A stretch of DNA of 64,000 nucleotides from Intrasporangium calvum DSM 43043 (GCF_000184685.1 NC_014830.1:2294001-2358000), one strand, 5' to 3'. Positions 15,668-26,753 are shown, counted from the stretch's first letter. Notes: generated by a model from the sequence alone, not told the origin. A program made the numbers and translations.

Positions 15668-18439
15668 GTGGCAGCCGAGGCCGGCCCCATCCTCAACGGA
15701 ATTCCCAGTCAGCTCCCTGACACCGACCCCGAGGAGACCCAGGAGTGGCTGGAGTCCCTCGACGCCGTCCTGGATGAGAAGGGCCGCACCCGGGCGCGCT
15801 ACGTCATGCTCAAGCTCATCGAGCGCGCCCGCGCCAAGCAGGTCGGCGTGCCGTCGTTGACCGCCACCGACTACATCAACACCATTCCGCCGGAGCGCGA
15901 GCCCTGGTTCCCCGGTGACGAGGAGGTCGAGCGGGAGTTCCGGCGCTACGTCCGCTGGAACGCCGCGATGATGGTGCACCGGGCGCAGCGCCCCGACATC
16001 GGCGTCGGCGGCCACATCTCGACCTATGCCTCCGCGGCGACGCTCTACGAGGTGGGCTTCAACCACTTCTTCCGCGGCAAGGACCACCCCGGCGGCGGCG
16101 ACCAGATCTTCTTCCAGGGGCATGCCTCCCCCGGCATGTACGCGCGCTCGTTCCTCGAGGGTCACCTGACGGAGACCGACCTCGACGGCTTCCGCCAGGA
16201 GAAGAGCCACATCGTCGACGGCACGATCCGGGCCGTCCCGTCCTACCCCCACCCTCGCCTGCTCCCCGACTACTGGGAGTTCCCGACCGTGTCGATGGGC
16301 CTCGGCCCGATGAACGCCGTCTACCAGGCGCAGTTCAACAAGTACCTCCACAACCGCGGCATCAAGGACACGAGCCAGCAGCACGTCTGGGCGTTCCTCG
16401 GCGACGGCGAGATGGACGAGCCCGAGTCGCGCGGCGCCTTGCAGATCGCTGCCAACGAGGAGCTCGACAACCTCACCTTCGTCATCAACTGCAACCTGCA
16501 GCGGCTCGACGGACCGGTCCGCGGCAACGGCAAGATCATCCAGGAGCTCGAGGCATTCTTCCGCGGAGCCGGCTGGAACGTCATCAAGGCTGTCTGGGGC
16601 CGCGGCTGGGACCCGCTGCTGGCCGCCGACCGCGACGGCGCCCTCGTCCACATCATGAACCAGACGAGCGACGGCGACTACCAGACCTTCCGGGCCAACG
16701 ACGGCAAGTACGTCCGCGACCACTTCTTCGGTCGCGACCCGCGCACCCTCAAGATGGTCGAGCACTGGACCGACGACCAGATCTGGTGGAACCTGCGGCG
16801 GGGTGGCCACGACTACCGCAAGGTGTACGCGGCCTACAAGGCGGCGATGGAGCACACCGGCCAGCCGACGGTCATCCTCGCCAAGACGATCAAGGGGTAC
16901 GGCCTCGGGTCGCACTTCGCCGGGCGCAACGCCACCCACCAGATGAAGAAGATGACGCTGGAGGACCTCAAGCAGTTCCGCGACTCCCTGCGCATCCCGA
17001 TCACCGACGAGCAGCTCGAGGCCAACCCCTACCAGCCGCCGTACTACCACCCGGGGCCGGATCACCCTGCGGTCAAGTACTCCGTCGAACGCCGGGCCAA
17101 GCTCGGCGGGACCCTGCCGAAGCGCCGGGTCGCCTTCGACCCGATCAAGCTGCCCGGTGACGAGGCGTACGCCCAGGTCAAGAAGGGCTCGGGCAAGCAG
17201 GAGGTCGCCACCACGATGGCGTTCGTCCGGCTGCTCAAGGACCTGCTGCGGGACAAGGAGTTCGGCAAGCGAATCGTGCCGATCATCCCCGACGAGGCAC
17301 GGACCTTCGGGATGGACGCCTTCTTCCCGACGATCAAGATCTACAACCCGAACGGCCAGAACTACACGCCCGTCGACGCCGAGCTGATGCTCGCCTACCG
17401 CGAGAACGAGCAGGGCCAGATCCTCCACCTCGGGATCAACGAGGGCGGCTCGGTCGCGGCCTTCACCGCGGCGGGCTCGTCCTACGCGACCCACGGCGAG
17501 CCGATGATCCCGGTCTACGTCTTCTACTCGATGTTCGGCTTCCAACGCACGGGTGACGGCCTGTGGGCGGCTGCAGACCAGATGACGCGCGGGTTCCTCA
17601 TCGGCGCGACTGCCGGGCGCACCACCTTGACCGGTGAGGGGCTCCAGCACGCCGACGGTCACAGCCCCCTCCTCGCGTCGACGAACCCGGCGGTCGTGCA
17701 CTACGACCCGGCATACGGCTACGAGATCGCGCACATCGTCCAGGACGGCCTGCGTCGCATGTACGGCGAGGGCCAGTCCGGAGACGCCGCGAACCTCATC
17801 TACTACCTCACGGTTTACAACGAGCCGATCGTCCAGCCGCAGGAGCCCGAGAACCTCGACGTCGACGGCCTCCTCAAGGGCATGTACCGGCTGGCGCCGG
17901 CGCGGACCGAGGGGTGGCAGCACACGCCCGCGCGGGCGCAGCTGCTCGCCTCCGGGGTGGGTCTGCCGTGGGCCCTCGAGGCCCAGCAGCTCCTCGCGGA
18001 TGACTGGGGCGTCGCGGCCGACGTGTGGTCGGTGACCTCGTGGAACGAGCTGCGCCGGGACGGCCTCGCCGCGGACGAGCAGCAGTTCCTCCACCCGGAC
18101 GAGGAGCGGCGTGTGCCGTGGGTGACCCAGTGCCTCCAGGACGGCGAGGGCCCCGTCATCGGCGTCTCCGACTACATGCGCGCTGTGCAGGACCAGATCC
18201 GTGAGTGGGTGCCCGGCACCTACGCGACCCTCGGCGCAGACGGGTTCGGGTTCTCGGACACGCGGCGCGCCGCTCGCCGCTTCTTCCACATCGACGGACC
18301 GTCGGTCGCGGTCCGGGCCCTTCAGCTGCTCGCTGACGAGGGCAAGGTTCCGGCCGACGTGCCACGCCAGGCGGCCGAGCGCTACCGCCTCGACGACGTC
18401 ACGGCCGGCACGTCCGGCAACGCCGGCGGCGAGTCGTAG
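15668..18439 (+). CDS. aceE: Pyruvate dehydrogenase E1 component (homodimeric)
   Basis: 923 residues, the usual length of the E. coli-type single-chain E1. It uses thiamine diphosphate to decarboxylate pyruvate and acetylates the lipoyl group of E2. The ThDP motif [10 protein letters not shown] (about residue 250) runs to the [22 protein letters not shown] segment; [13 protein letters not shown] holds active-site His residues and a C-terminal transketolase domain follows. GTG start with AGAAAGGA upstream. A perfect inverted pair of the 16-mer follows the stop as a terminator. Confidence 0.97.
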   Translation: MAAEAGPILNGIPSQLPDTDPEETQEWLESLDAVLDEKGRTRARYVMLKLIERARAKQVGVPSLTATDYINTIPPEREPWFPGDEEVEREFRRYVRWNAAMMVHRAQRPDIGVGGHISTYASAATLYEVGFNHFFRGKDHPGGGDQIFFQGHASPGMYARSFLEGHLTETDLDGFRQEKSHIVDGTIRAVPSYPHPRLLPDYWEFPTVSMGLGPMNAVYQAQFNKYLHNRGIKDTSQQHVWAFLGDGEMDEPESRGALQIAANEELDNLTFVINCNLQRLDGPVRGNGKIIQELEAFFRGAGWNVIKAVWGRGWDPLLAADRDGALVHIMNQTSDGDYQTFRANDGKYVRDHFFGRDPRTLKMVEHWTDDQIWWNLRRGGHDYRKVYAAYKAAMEHTGQPTVILAKTIKGYGLGSHFAGRNATHQMKKMTLEDLKQFRDSLRIPITDEQLEANPYQPPYYHPGPDHPAVKYSVERRAKLGGTLPKRRVAFDPIKLPGDEAYAQVKKGSGKQEVATTMAFVRLLKDLLRDKEFGKRIVPIIPDEARTFGMDAFFPTIKIYNPNGQNYTPVDAELMLAYRENEQGQILHLGINEGGSVAAFTAAGSSYATHGEPMIPVYVFYSMFGFQRTGDGLWAAADQMTRGFLIGATAGRTTLTGEGLQHADGHSPLLASTNPAVVHYDPAYGYEIAHIVQDGLRRMYGEGQSGDAANLIYYLTVYNEPIVQPQEPENLDVDGLLKGMYRLAPARTEGWQHTPARAQLLASGVGLPWALEAQQLLADDWGVAADVWSVTSWNELRRDGLAADEQQFLHPDEERRVPWVTQCLQDGEGPVIGVSDYMRAVQDQIREWVPGTYATLGADGFGFSDTRRAARRFFHIDGPSVAVRALQLLADEGKVPADVPRQAAERYRLDDVTAGTSGNAGGES

Positions 18440-18461
18440 ACCGAGCCTTCGAGCGCAACCC

Positions 18462-18477
18462 AGCCCAGCGGCATACG
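18462..18477 (+). repeat. Dispersed 16-mer, perfect copy 4
   Basis: Left arm of the aceE-argG hairpin. Confidence 0.95.
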
Positions 18478-18485
18478 GAATCTCA

Positions 18486-18501
18486 CGTATGCCGCTGGGC
18501 T
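18486..18501 (-). repeat. Dispersed 16-mer, perfect copy 5
   Basis: Right arm of the aceE-argG hairpin, in inverted orientation. Confidence 0.95.
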
Positions 18502-18557
18502 CGTTCCGCCGTCATCCGCGGGTGGGCGGAGGGCCGGGCGATCCAGGCCCACGGGTG

Positions 18558-20017
<1,460 letters not shown>

Positions 20018-20199
20018 CCACCCCCGGCGGTTCCCCGCGCTGACCGGGCGCTGACCTCGACCTGACCGGGCAACACACCCGCTTACCGCGTGCACCGGCC
20101 GCCTGCAGGCGGTCCCACCGCTCGGTACACGGGTGTGTTGCGGAGGGTGGTTTGTGTCCGACATACAAAGCCGTCGGACCGGACGATCGCCCAGCACCG

Positions 20200-20205
20200 T
20201 AGGCT
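20200..20205 (+). promoter_or_regulatory. -10 box giving a leaderless fasR mRNA
   Basis: TAGGCT followed by 6 bases and then GTG at 20212. No ribosome-binding site is seen between them. Confidence 0.5.
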
Positions 20206-20211
20206 GGGCCG

Positions 20212-21456
20212 GTGAGCACCCGCGAGCGCCGGCGACCGAGCAGTGAGACCTCGCGCGCCGTCGACCGCAGCGCCGGGGAGCTGGTGACGCTCGCGGCTCG
20301 CCGGATGGAGGAGCACCTCGGCTGGTACCGCGACCTGCCCGCCGCGGAACGTTCGCAGGTGGGGCTCGTCGCTCACGCCGGCATCGCGCAGTTCATCGAG
20401 TGGTTCCGGGGCGACGAGGACAGCAGCCCGTCGGCGATCTCGATCTTCGCCAACGCCCCACAGGAGCTCACTCGGACGGTGAGCCTGCGCCAGACCCTCG
20501 ACCTCGTCCGCACCGTGGTCGGCGTCGTCGAGTCGCACGTCGAGACCCTGGCGAGTCCCGGCGACGAGCAGCTGCTCCGTGAGTCCGTCCTCCGCTTCAG
20601 CCGCGAGATCGCGTTCGCCGCCGCCGAGGTCTACGCCGGCGCAGCCGAGGCCCGAGGCGCCTGGGACGCCCGGCTCGAGGCGCTCGTCGTCGATGCGGTC
20701 CTGCGTGGCGAGGCCGACGAGTCGATGCAGTCCCGCGCCTCGGCGCTCGGTTGGGGCGACGTCGCGCACGTCACCTTCGTCGTCGGCACCACCCCGCTGG
20801 TCAACGGGGGCGCTGCCGCGGCGGTCGACACGCTCCGACGGGCCGTCCGCCACGAGCGGGTCGAGGCCCTCGCCATCGTCCAGCGCTCCCGCCTCATCGC
20901 GATCCTGGGCGGCACGGAGGACCCGCTCGCAGTCGTCTCCGCGGTCGCCCACTGCTTCGGCGACGGGCCGATCGTCATCGGCCCCACGGTGCCGCACCTG
21001 TTCGCCGCCGGACGGTCGGCTCGCGCAGCCCTCAGCGGGCTCTCCGCTGCGGCGGCGTGGCCGGCCGCCCCTCGGATCGTCGAGTCCCAGGCCCTGCTCC
21101 CCGAGCGGGCCCTCGCGGGCGACGTACCCGCGCAACGACGGCTCATCGACCAGGTCCACCGCCCCCTGACCCGCTCCGGCCAGCTGGCCCTGCTGACCAC
21201 CGCGGAGACGTACCTCGAGGCCGGGCGCTCGCTCGAGGCGACGGCCCGGGCCCTCTTCATCCACCCCAACACGGTCCGCTACCGGCTCGGCCGGATCGAC
21301 GACCTGACCGGCTTCGACCTGACGACGCCCCGAGATGCGTGGGCGGCCAGGATCGCGCTGGTGCTGGGCCGGTTGGCTGCCGCACCCCGTATGACCCGCC
21401 TGAGCACTACAGGACCTTTGGAGGAAACCTCCAAACCTGCCCCGACGACTTCGTGA
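20212..21456 (+). CDS. fasR: PucR/CdaR-type regulator of fatty-acid synthesis (FasR)
   Basis: 414 residues with a C-terminal PucR helix-turn-helix (residues ~345-400: YLEAGRSLEATARALFIHPNTVRYRLGRI). The N-terminal ~340 residues form the GGDEF-like/CdaR sensor region. Position directly upstream of fabD-fabH-acpP-fabF matches S. coelicolor SCO2386 FasR, an activator of that operon, which is the basis for the symbol. The last 14 codons contain a 19-base inverted repeat that may be its own target. Confidence 0.88.
   Translation: MSTRERRRPSSETSRAVDRSAGELVTLAARRMEEHLGWYRDLPAAERSQVGLVAHAGIAQFIEWFRGDEDSSPSAISIFANAPQELTRTVSLRQTLDLVRTVVGVVESHVETLASPGDEQLLRESVLRFSREIAFAAAEVYAGAAEARGAWDARLEALVVDAVLRGEADESMQSRASALGWGDVAHVTFVVGTTPLVNGGAAAAVDTLRRAVRHERVEALAIVQRSRLIAILGGTEDPLAVVSAVAHCFGDGPIVIGPTVPHLFAAGRSARAALSGLSAAAAWPAAPRIVESQALLPERALAGDVPAQRRLIDQVHRPLTRSGQLALLTTAETYLEAGRSLEATARALFIHPNTVRYRLGRIDDLTGFDLTTPRDAWAARIALVLGRLAAAPRMTRLSTTGPLEETSKPAPTTS
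21417..21435. promoter_or_regulatory. Inverted repeat, candidate FasR operator for fabD
   Basis: TTTGGAGG-AAA-CCTCCAAA, a perfect 8+3+8 dyad lying in the final codons of fasR, 66 bases before the fabD start. Its position suits an activator site for the fab operon. Assignment to FasR is inference. Confidence 0.5.
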
Positions 21457-21501
21457 CATTCAGAGTCGGCATCCGCCCGTGAGATCAGAGAGGCTGGACA
21501 C

Positions 21502-22470
21502 GTGCTTGCGATCGTCTGCCCTGGACAGGGCTCCCAGACCCCCGGCTTCCTCACCCCGTGGCTCGAGCTCGACGGGATGCGGGACGAGCTCACCCGCCTG
21601 TCCGAGGCCACGGGCCTCGACCTCGTCGCCCACGGCACCACGTCGGACGCGGAGACGATCAAGGACACGGCGATCGCCCAGCCCCTCATCGTCGGGGCAG
21701 GGCTCATCGCACTCCCGCCCCTCCTCGGCGCCGCTGCGAGCACCCTCGACGGCGTCGACCTGCTCGCGGGCCACTCCGTCGGTGAGATCACCGCGACGGC
21801 TGCCGCGGGGGTCCTCGCGGCCGACGATGCGGTGGTCTTCGTCCGGGAGCGTGGTCGATCCATGGCTGCGGCCAGCGCGGTGACACCCACCGGCATGGCG
21901 GCCGTCCTCGGCGGGGACCCCACCGACGTGCTCGCCGTCCTCGAGCGCCACGGCCTCACCGCGGCCAACGTCAACGGAGCCGGCCAGACGGTGGCGGCCG
22001 GCACTCTCGAGCAGCTCGAGGCCCTCCAGGCGGACCCGCCGGCCAAGGCTCGGGTCATCCCGCTGCAGGTGGCCGGCGCCTTCCACACGCACCACATGGC
22101 CCCGGCCGTCAGCACCCTCGGTGAGCTCGCAGGCACCCTGCCGACCCAGGCCCCGACCGTGACCCTCCTGTCCAACGCCGACGGCCGGGCCGTGACCGAC
22201 GGCCGCGAGGCGCTGGACCGGCTGGTCCGTCAGGTCAGCAACCCGGTGCGCTGGGACCTGTGCATGCAGACCATGCAGGAGCTCGGCGTCACGGGGATCA
22301 TCGAGCTGCCACCGGCCGGCACCCTCGTCGGTCTCGCCAAGCGTGCCCTCAAGGGCGTCGAGACGCTGGCCCTCAAGACGCCGGACGACCTCGAGGCCGC
22401 GCAACGGATGATCTCCGAGCACGGCGGCTCCCCCGCCTCCCCCACCTCCCCCACCCGCGTCGACGAGTAA
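21502..22470 (+). CDS. fabD: Malonyl-CoA:ACP transacylase
   Basis: 322 residues. Transfers malonyl from CoA to ACP. GQGSQ at 9-13, nucleophile Ser92 in AGHSVGEIT, Arg in the VRERGRSM helix and His in the AGAFHTHHM segment complete the site. Ends in a Pro/Thr/Ser tail (SPASPTSPT). GTG start preceded by AGAGAGG. First gene of the fab operon; fabH begins 10 bases after its stop. Confidence 0.95.
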   Translation: MLAIVCPGQGSQTPGFLTPWLELDGMRDELTRLSEATGLDLVAHGTTSDAETIKDTAIAQPLIVGAGLIALPPLLGAAASTLDGVDLLAGHSVGEITATAAAGVLAADDAVVFVRERGRSMAAASAVTPTGMAAVLGGDPTDVLAVLERHGLTAANVNGAGQTVAAGTLEQLEALQADPPAKARVIPLQVAGAFHTHHMAPAVSTLGELAGTLPTQAPTVTLLSNADGRAVTDGREALDRLVRQVSNPVRWDLCMQTMQELGVTGIIELPPAGTLVGLAKRALKGVETLALKTPDDLEAAQRMISEHGGSPASPTSPTRVDE

Positions 22471-22480
22471 GGCTTCTCCC

Positions 22481-23566
22481 GTGACTGCTTCCAGCGCCCT
22501 GACCCCCAAGGGGACCGGTTTCATCGTCGACCCCGGCTCCCCGCGCCACTCCCGGATGCTCGGCGTCGGCGCCTACCGACCCGACCGCGTCGTCATGAAC
22601 GCCGAGATCGTCGACGCGATCGACTCGAGTGACGAGTGGATCCGCGAGCGCTCGGGCATCGTCAGCCGCCACCGCGCGGCCGAGAACGAGTCGGTCATCG
22701 ACATGGCCGAGCACGCGGCCCGGCAGGCCCTCGAGCACGCCGGCATCACCGCGGACCAGCTCGGCTTCGTCCTCATGGCGACCGTGACGCACCCCTACCA
22801 GACCCCGGCCGCCGCGCCGGAGCTCGCCGCCCGGCTCGGCTCGACCGCCCCCGCGATGGACATCTCGGCCGCCTGTGCCGGCTACTGCTATGGCGTCGCA
22901 ACGGCCAGTGACATGGTCAAGGCTGGCTCCGTCGACTACGTCCTCGTCATCGGGGTCGAGAAGCTGAGCGACTTCACCGACCCGCACGACCGCGGCACCG
23001 CGTTCATCTTCGGTGACGGCGCCGGCGCCTGCGTCATCGGCCCCTCCGACACTCCCGGGATCGGCCCGACGGTGTGGGGCTCCGACGGCGGCCAGCGCGA
23101 CGTCATCACGAACCGCCACTCGTGGCTGGAGATCCGGGACCTGCTGGACGACGGTGGCGTCGAGGCCGCCGCCGTCCCGCCCTCTGTGGAAGGTGTGACG
23201 GCAAAGGGTTGGCCCGCCCTGACGATGGCCGGTCAGAGCGTCTTCCGGTGGGCCGTCTGGGGGATGGCCCCGATCGCCCAGCAGGCCATCGACCGGGCGG
23301 GCATCAAGGTCGACGACCTCGATGCGTTCATCCCGCACCAGGCCAACATCCGCATCGTCGATGCGATGGTCAAGCAGCTCAAGCTGCCGCCGGACATCCC
23401 CGTCGCCCGAGACATCGTCACGACGGCGAACACGTCGGCCGCGAGCATCCCGATCGCCATGACGCGGATGCTCGCCGAGGGAGAGATCCCGAGCGGCGGC
23501 CTCGCCCTGCAGATCGGCTTCGGGGCCGGGCTGGTCTATGCGGCTCAAGTGATCGTCCTGCCATAG
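22481..23566 (+). CDS. fabH: Beta-ketoacyl-ACP synthase III
   Basis: 361 residues, about 25 longer than E. coli FabH because of an N-terminal extension before SRMLGVGAYRP. Starts fatty-acid chains by condensing an acyl-CoA primer with malonyl-ACP. Triad: Cys132 in DISAACAG, His in FIPHQANIRI, Asn in TTANTSAASIP. A short insert (residues ~195-235) near NRHSWLEIRDLLDDGG lies on the primer side. GTG start. Confidence 0.95.
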   Translation: MTASSALTPKGTGFIVDPGSPRHSRMLGVGAYRPDRVVMNAEIVDAIDSSDEWIRERSGIVSRHRAAENESVIDMAEHAARQALEHAGITADQLGFVLMATVTHPYQTPAAAPELAARLGSTAPAMDISAACAGYCYGVATASDMVKAGSVDYVLVIGVEKLSDFTDPHDRGTAFIFGDGAGACVIGPSDTPGIGPTVWGSDGGQRDVITNRHSWLEIRDLLDDGGVEAAAVPPSVEGVTAKGWPALTMAGQSVFRWAVWGMAPIAQQAIDRAGIKVDDLDAFIPHQANIRIVDAMVKQLKLPPDIPVARDIVTTANTSAASIPIAMTRMLAEGEIPSGGLALQIGFGAGLVYAAQVIVLP

Positions 23567-23715
23567 GGACGCCCATCGTTTCCCGCTTGTCCCGACGGGT
23601 AATCGGGGCCACGGTGGCGGTTCAGGTGTTTCACCCGGACGCCCGCCATGCAGGACCGACAGTGCAAGTGACCGACACCTGACCACCACCCTGGTGACCA
23701 CCTAAGGAGCAGCAA

Positions 23716-23964
23716 ATGGCTCAGTCCGAGCAGGAGATCCTCGAGGGTCTCGCCGAGATCGTCAACGAGGAGACCGGCCTCGACACCGCATCGGTCGAGA
23801 TGGACAAGTCCTTCACCGAGGACCTCGACATCGACTCGCTGTCCATGATGACGATCGTCGTCAACGCCGAGGAGAAGTTCGGCGTCCGCATCCCCGACAG
23901 CGAGGTCAAGAACCTCAAGACGGTTCGCGACGCCGTCACCTTCATCTCGAGCGCTCAGGGCTGA
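23716..23964 (+). CDS. acpP: Acyl carrier protein
   Basis: 82 residues, acidic. The phosphopantetheine attachment is Ser41 in DLDIDSLSMM. Strong ribosome site AAGGAG. The 149 bases upstream hold no gene and contain a small CACCA-CCC-TGGTG dyad; a separate acpP promoter there is possible. A terminator-like hairpin follows before fabF. Confidence 0.95.
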   Translation: MAQSEQEILEGLAEIVNEETGLDTASVEMDKSFTEDLDIDSLSMMTIVVNAEEKFGVRIPDSEVKNLKTVRDAVTFISSAQG

Positions 23965-23990
23965 CGCGACTCCACCCCAGTTCGGCACCC

Positions 23991-24025
23991 GCGTGCCCGG
24001 CCACCCCGGCGGCGACCGGGCACGC
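23991..24025 (+). terminator. Internal hairpin (attenuator) between acpP and fabF
   Basis: GCGTGCCCGG (23991-24000) and CCGGGCACGC (24016-24025) form a perfect 10-bp stem inside the fab operon. It could reduce read-through into fabF so that ACP is made in excess. Confidence 0.6.
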
Positions 24026-24031
24026 GGAGCC

Positions 24032-24047
24032 AGCCCAGCGGCATACG
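24032..24047 (+). repeat. Dispersed 16-mer, perfect copy 6
   Basis: In the acpP-fabF gap, 6 bases after the attenuator stem. Confidence 0.9.
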
Positions 24048-24102
24048 ACCCTCCACCGGAACGCACGACCCACTCGACCCACCTCACGAGGAGCACCTCA
24101 CC

Positions 24103-25350
24103 ATGACGTCCACTGACCGACGCATCGTCGTCACCGGCCTGGGCGCCACGACGCCCGTGGGCGGCACCGCCCGCGAGACGTGGGACGCCGTCCTCGCCGG
24201 GCGCTCTGGAGCCCGCACCATGGACTTCGACTGGGTGGCCAAGTACGAGCTGCCCGTCACGTTCGCCGCGATGATCCACACGAGGCCCGACGAGGTGCTC
24301 GCCAAGGTCGAGACCCGGCGCCTCGACCCCTCCAGCCAGTACGCCCTCATCGCAGCGCGTGAGGCGTGGGCTGATGCGGGCTCTCCCGACGTCGAGCCCG
24401 AGCGGATCGGCACGGCCATCGGCTCCGGCATCGGCGGCGTGTGGACCCTCCTCGACCAGTGGGACACCCTCCGCGAGAAGGGGCCCCGCCGGGTCTACCC
24501 GCTCGCGGTGCCCATGCTCATGCCCAACGGCCCGTCAGCCGCTGTCTCGCTCGAGCTCGGCGCCCGCGCCGGTGTCCACACTCTCGTCAGCGCCTGCTCA
24601 TCTGGCGCCGAGAGCATGGGCTACGCCATCGAGATGATCCGCAGCGGCCGCGCCGACATCGTCGTCGCCGGTGGCACCGAGGCCGCGGTGCACGCCATGC
24701 CGATCGCCGGGTTCGCCGCGATGCAGGCCCTGTCGACGCGCAACGACGAGCCGGAGAAGGCCTCCCGCCCGTACGACACCGACCGCGACGGTTTCGTGCT
24801 CGGTGAGGGCGCCGCCGTCATCGTCCTCGAGTCCGAGGAGCATGCCCGGGCCCGCGGCGCGAAGATCTACGCGGAGCTGGCGAGCATCGGACTCTCCGCG
24901 GACGCACACCACATCACCGCGCCCGAGCCGAACGGGTCGGGGGCGTCACGCGCGATGGCCCAGGCAGTGGAGCAGGCGGGTCTGTCCCTGACCGACATCG
25001 TCCACATCAACGCGCACGCCACGTCGACGCCGGTCGGTGACGTCGCCGAGTACAACGCGATCAAGCGCGCCTTCGGCGACCACACCGACAACATCGCGGT
25101 CACCGCGACGAAGTCGATGACCGGCCACCTCCTCGGCGCCGCCGGTGCCCTCGAGGCCGTGTTGACGATCCTTGCGGTGCACCACCGGACCGTGCCCGCG
25201 ACGATCAACCTCGACAACCAGGACCCGGCGATCCCGCTCAACGTCGTCAGGGGTGAGCACCTGACGCTGCCCTCCGGTGACGTGGCCGCCCTGAACAACT
25301 CGTTCGGCTTCGGCGGCCACAACGTGGCCCTGGCGATCAAGAGCGTCTGA
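24103..25350 (+). CDS. fabF: Beta-ketoacyl-ACP synthase II
   Basis: 415 residues. Elongates fatty acids by condensing acyl-ACP with malonyl-ACP. Nucleophile Cys in SACSSGAESMG (about residue 166), the two His in INAHATSTPVGD and SMTGHLLGAAGAL, and the Lys in TATKSM are present. Strong ACGAGGAG ribosome site. Last gene of the operon. Confidence 0.95.
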   Translation: MTSTDRRIVVTGLGATTPVGGTARETWDAVLAGRSGARTMDFDWVAKYELPVTFAAMIHTRPDEVLAKVETRRLDPSSQYALIAAREAWADAGSPDVEPERIGTAIGSGIGGVWTLLDQWDTLREKGPRRVYPLAVPMLMPNGPSAAVSLELGARAGVHTLVSACSSGAESMGYAIEMIRSGRADIVVAGGTEAAVHAMPIAGFAAMQALSTRNDEPEKASRPYDTDRDGFVLGEGAAVIVLESEEHARARGAKIYAELASIGLSADAHHITAPEPNGSGASRAMAQAVEQAGLSLTDIVHINAHATSTPVGDVAEYNAIKRAFGDHTDNIAVTATKSMTGHLLGAAGALEAVLTILAVHHRTVPATINLDNQDPAIPLNVVRGEHLTLPSGDVAALNNSFGFGGHNVALAIKSV

Positions 25351-25364
25351 CGACGCCCCCATCC

Positions 25365-25380
25365 CGTATGCCGCTGGGCC
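25365..25380 (-). repeat. Dispersed 16-mer copy 7 (1 mismatch)
   Basis: CGTATGCCGCTGGGCC on the plus strand. It forms the left arm of the fabF terminator; a decayed inverted partner (CCCAGTGGCGTCCG) lies at 25408-25421. Confidence 0.85.
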
Positions 25381-25416
25381 GGGTCCGCGTCGATCGCGCG
25401 GTCCCGGCCCAGTGGC
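25370..25416. terminator. Terminator between convergent fabF and rtcB
   Basis: GCCGCTGGGCCGGG (25370-25383) pairs with CCCGGCCCAGTGGC (25403-25416) with one G-U pair, and the pairing can extend inward. The left arm is a 16-mer copy. Confidence 0.75.
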
Positions 25417-25434
25417 GTCCGGGTCTCCTGACCC

Positions 25435-26643
25435 TCAGCCCTTGACGCAGAGCAGGGTCGTGAGCCGGGCCACCACCTCCACGAGCGGGTTCGCCCCCGT
25501 CGTCTGGGCCGCGATGACCGACTCGAGGTCCTTGTAGGCACCGGGGATCTCGTCCAGGACCCCCGCATCCTTGCGGCACTCGACCCCCAGGGTCTGCGCC
25601 TGGAGGTCCTCCACGGTGAACCGCCGCTTGGCTGCGTTCCTCGACATCCGTCGCCCGGCCCCGTGGCTGGCCGAGTTGTAGGACTGCTCGCTGCCCAGGC
25701 CGCGCACGACGTACGACCCGGTGCCCATCGACCCGGGGATGAGACCGAGGTCCCCGGCGCCGGCACGGATCGCACCTTTCCTCGTGACGATGACGTCGAC
25801 GCCGTCGTAGGACTCCTCCGAGACGTAGTTGTGGTGGCACCGCACCGGCTCGTCGAACCTCACGTGCGGGAAGTGCTGTGCGACGACCTCCCGCGTGCTC
25901 GCCATCATCACCTCCCGGTTGAGCAGCGCGTACTCCTGCGCCCAGTACAGGTCGTGGAGGTAGGCCGCCATCTCCTCCGTGTCGGCGAGGAAGACGGCCA
26001 GGTCCCGGTCGGGCAGGCCGAGGTTGTGCTCCAGCGTCTTGGCCGTCTCGATGTGCCGGTCGGCGAGCTCCTTGCCGATGTTGCGGGACCCCGAGTGGAG
26101 CATGAGCCAGATCCGGCCGTCGTCGCCCTCGCAGAGCTCCCAGAAGTGGTTCCCGGAGCCGAGCGAGCCGCACTGCGCCCGGGCCCGTCCCTGACGCTCG
26201 GCGATCTTGGGGGCCCGCAGCTCGCTGAACCGCCCCATGAGTGAGTCGACGCGTGCGGCGAGCACCTGGTCCCGCCCGAGGACGGGGGCTGACCCGTTGT
26301 GCGCCGCCCACCCCACCGGCATGACCTGCTCCACGGCGGCCCGGAGCGGGCCCAGGTCATCGGGGAGGTCGGAGGCTGTGAGGCTGGTGCGCACGGCCGT
26401 CATGCCACAGCCGATGTCGACCCCCACGGCCGCCGGGGACACGGCGTCGCGCATCGCGATGACCGAGCCGACGGTCGCGCCCTTGCCCAGGTGGACGTCG
26501 GGCATGACTCGCACTCCGTGGACCCACGGGAGCGCGCTGATGTTCCGCAGCTGCTCCTGGGCCGCCGGCTCGACGTCGGCAGGGTCGGCCCACATCAGCG
26601 TTGATGCGCTCGCGCCGGGGAGTGCGACCGGGAAGGTCTGCAT
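25435..26643 (-). CDS. rtcB: RNA-splicing ligase RtcB
   Basis: 402 residues. GTP-dependent ligase joining 3'-phosphate or 2',3'-cyclic phosphate RNA ends to 5'-OH ends; used for RNA repair. Mn-binding residues are seen in MPDVHLGKGATVGS, DIGCGM (Cys79), GSGNHFWE and LHSGSRNIG; the guanylylated His lies in SHGAGRRMSR. The ATG at 26643 has AAAGGAA upstream and matches the family N-terminus. No archease gene accompanies it; multi-turnover activity in some species needs archease. Confidence 0.93.
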   Translation of the reverse strand: MQTFPVALPGASASTLMWADPADVEPAAQEQLRNISALPWVHGVRVMPDVHLGKGATVGSVIAMRDAVSPAAVGVDIGCGMTAVRTSLTASDLPDDLGPLRAAVEQVMPVGWAAHNGSAPVLGRDQVLAARVDSLMGRFSELRAPKIAERQGRARAQCGSLGSGNHFWELCEGDDGRIWLMLHSGSRNIGKELADRHIETAKTLEHNLGLPDRDLAVFLADTEEMAAYLHDLYWAQEYALLNREVMMASTREVVAQHFPHVRFDEPVRCHHNYVSEESYDGVDVIVTRKGAIRAGAGDLGLIPGSMGTGSYVVRGLGSEQSYNSASHGAGRRMSRNAAKRRFTVEDLQAQTLGVECRKDAGVLDEIPGAYKDLESVIAAQTTGANPLVEVVARLTTLLCVKG

Positions 26644-26711
26644 GGAGGGGTTCCTTTCAGGGCGGGAACCTCGAGGCTGGTGCCCGAGGCGGTGGGTGTG
26701 AGGTTTCGTCG

Positions 26712-26746
26712 CGCTGGGCAAGCTCCGGACGGGAGCTCGCCCAGCG
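26712..26746. terminator. Terminator after whiB, using a 16-mer as one arm
   Basis: CGCTGGGC-A-AGCTCC (26712-26726) pairs with GGAGCT-C-GCCCAGCG (26732-26746) across a 5-base loop. The distal arm is the CCCAGCGG half of a 16-mer copy. Confidence 0.7.
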
Positions 26747-26753
26747 GCATACG
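26738..26753 (+). repeat. Dispersed 16-mer copy 8 (1 mismatch)
   Basis: CGCCCAGCGGCATACG in the whiB-rtcB gap. Confidence 0.88.

Larger units (their letters stand above)
18462..18501. terminator. Terminator built from an inverted pair of the 16-mer
   Basis: Two perfect copies of AGCCCAGCGGCATACG, at 18462-18477 and inverted at 18486-18501, are separated by 8 bases and give a perfect 16-bp stem 22 bases after the aceE stop. There is no T tract. The stem would end aceE transcription before the argG promoter. Confidence 0.8.

Noticed and set aside
17705-17720. CCGGCATACGG in aceE as another 16-mer copy
   Set aside because: Only the GGCATACGG part matches; the CCCAGC half is absent and the residues (Ala-Tyr-Gly) are explained by coding.
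15437-18289. Long open frame antisense to aceE
   Set aside because: High G+C at third positions opens antisense frames; aceE is unmistakable on the plus strand and the antisense product has no recognisable domain.
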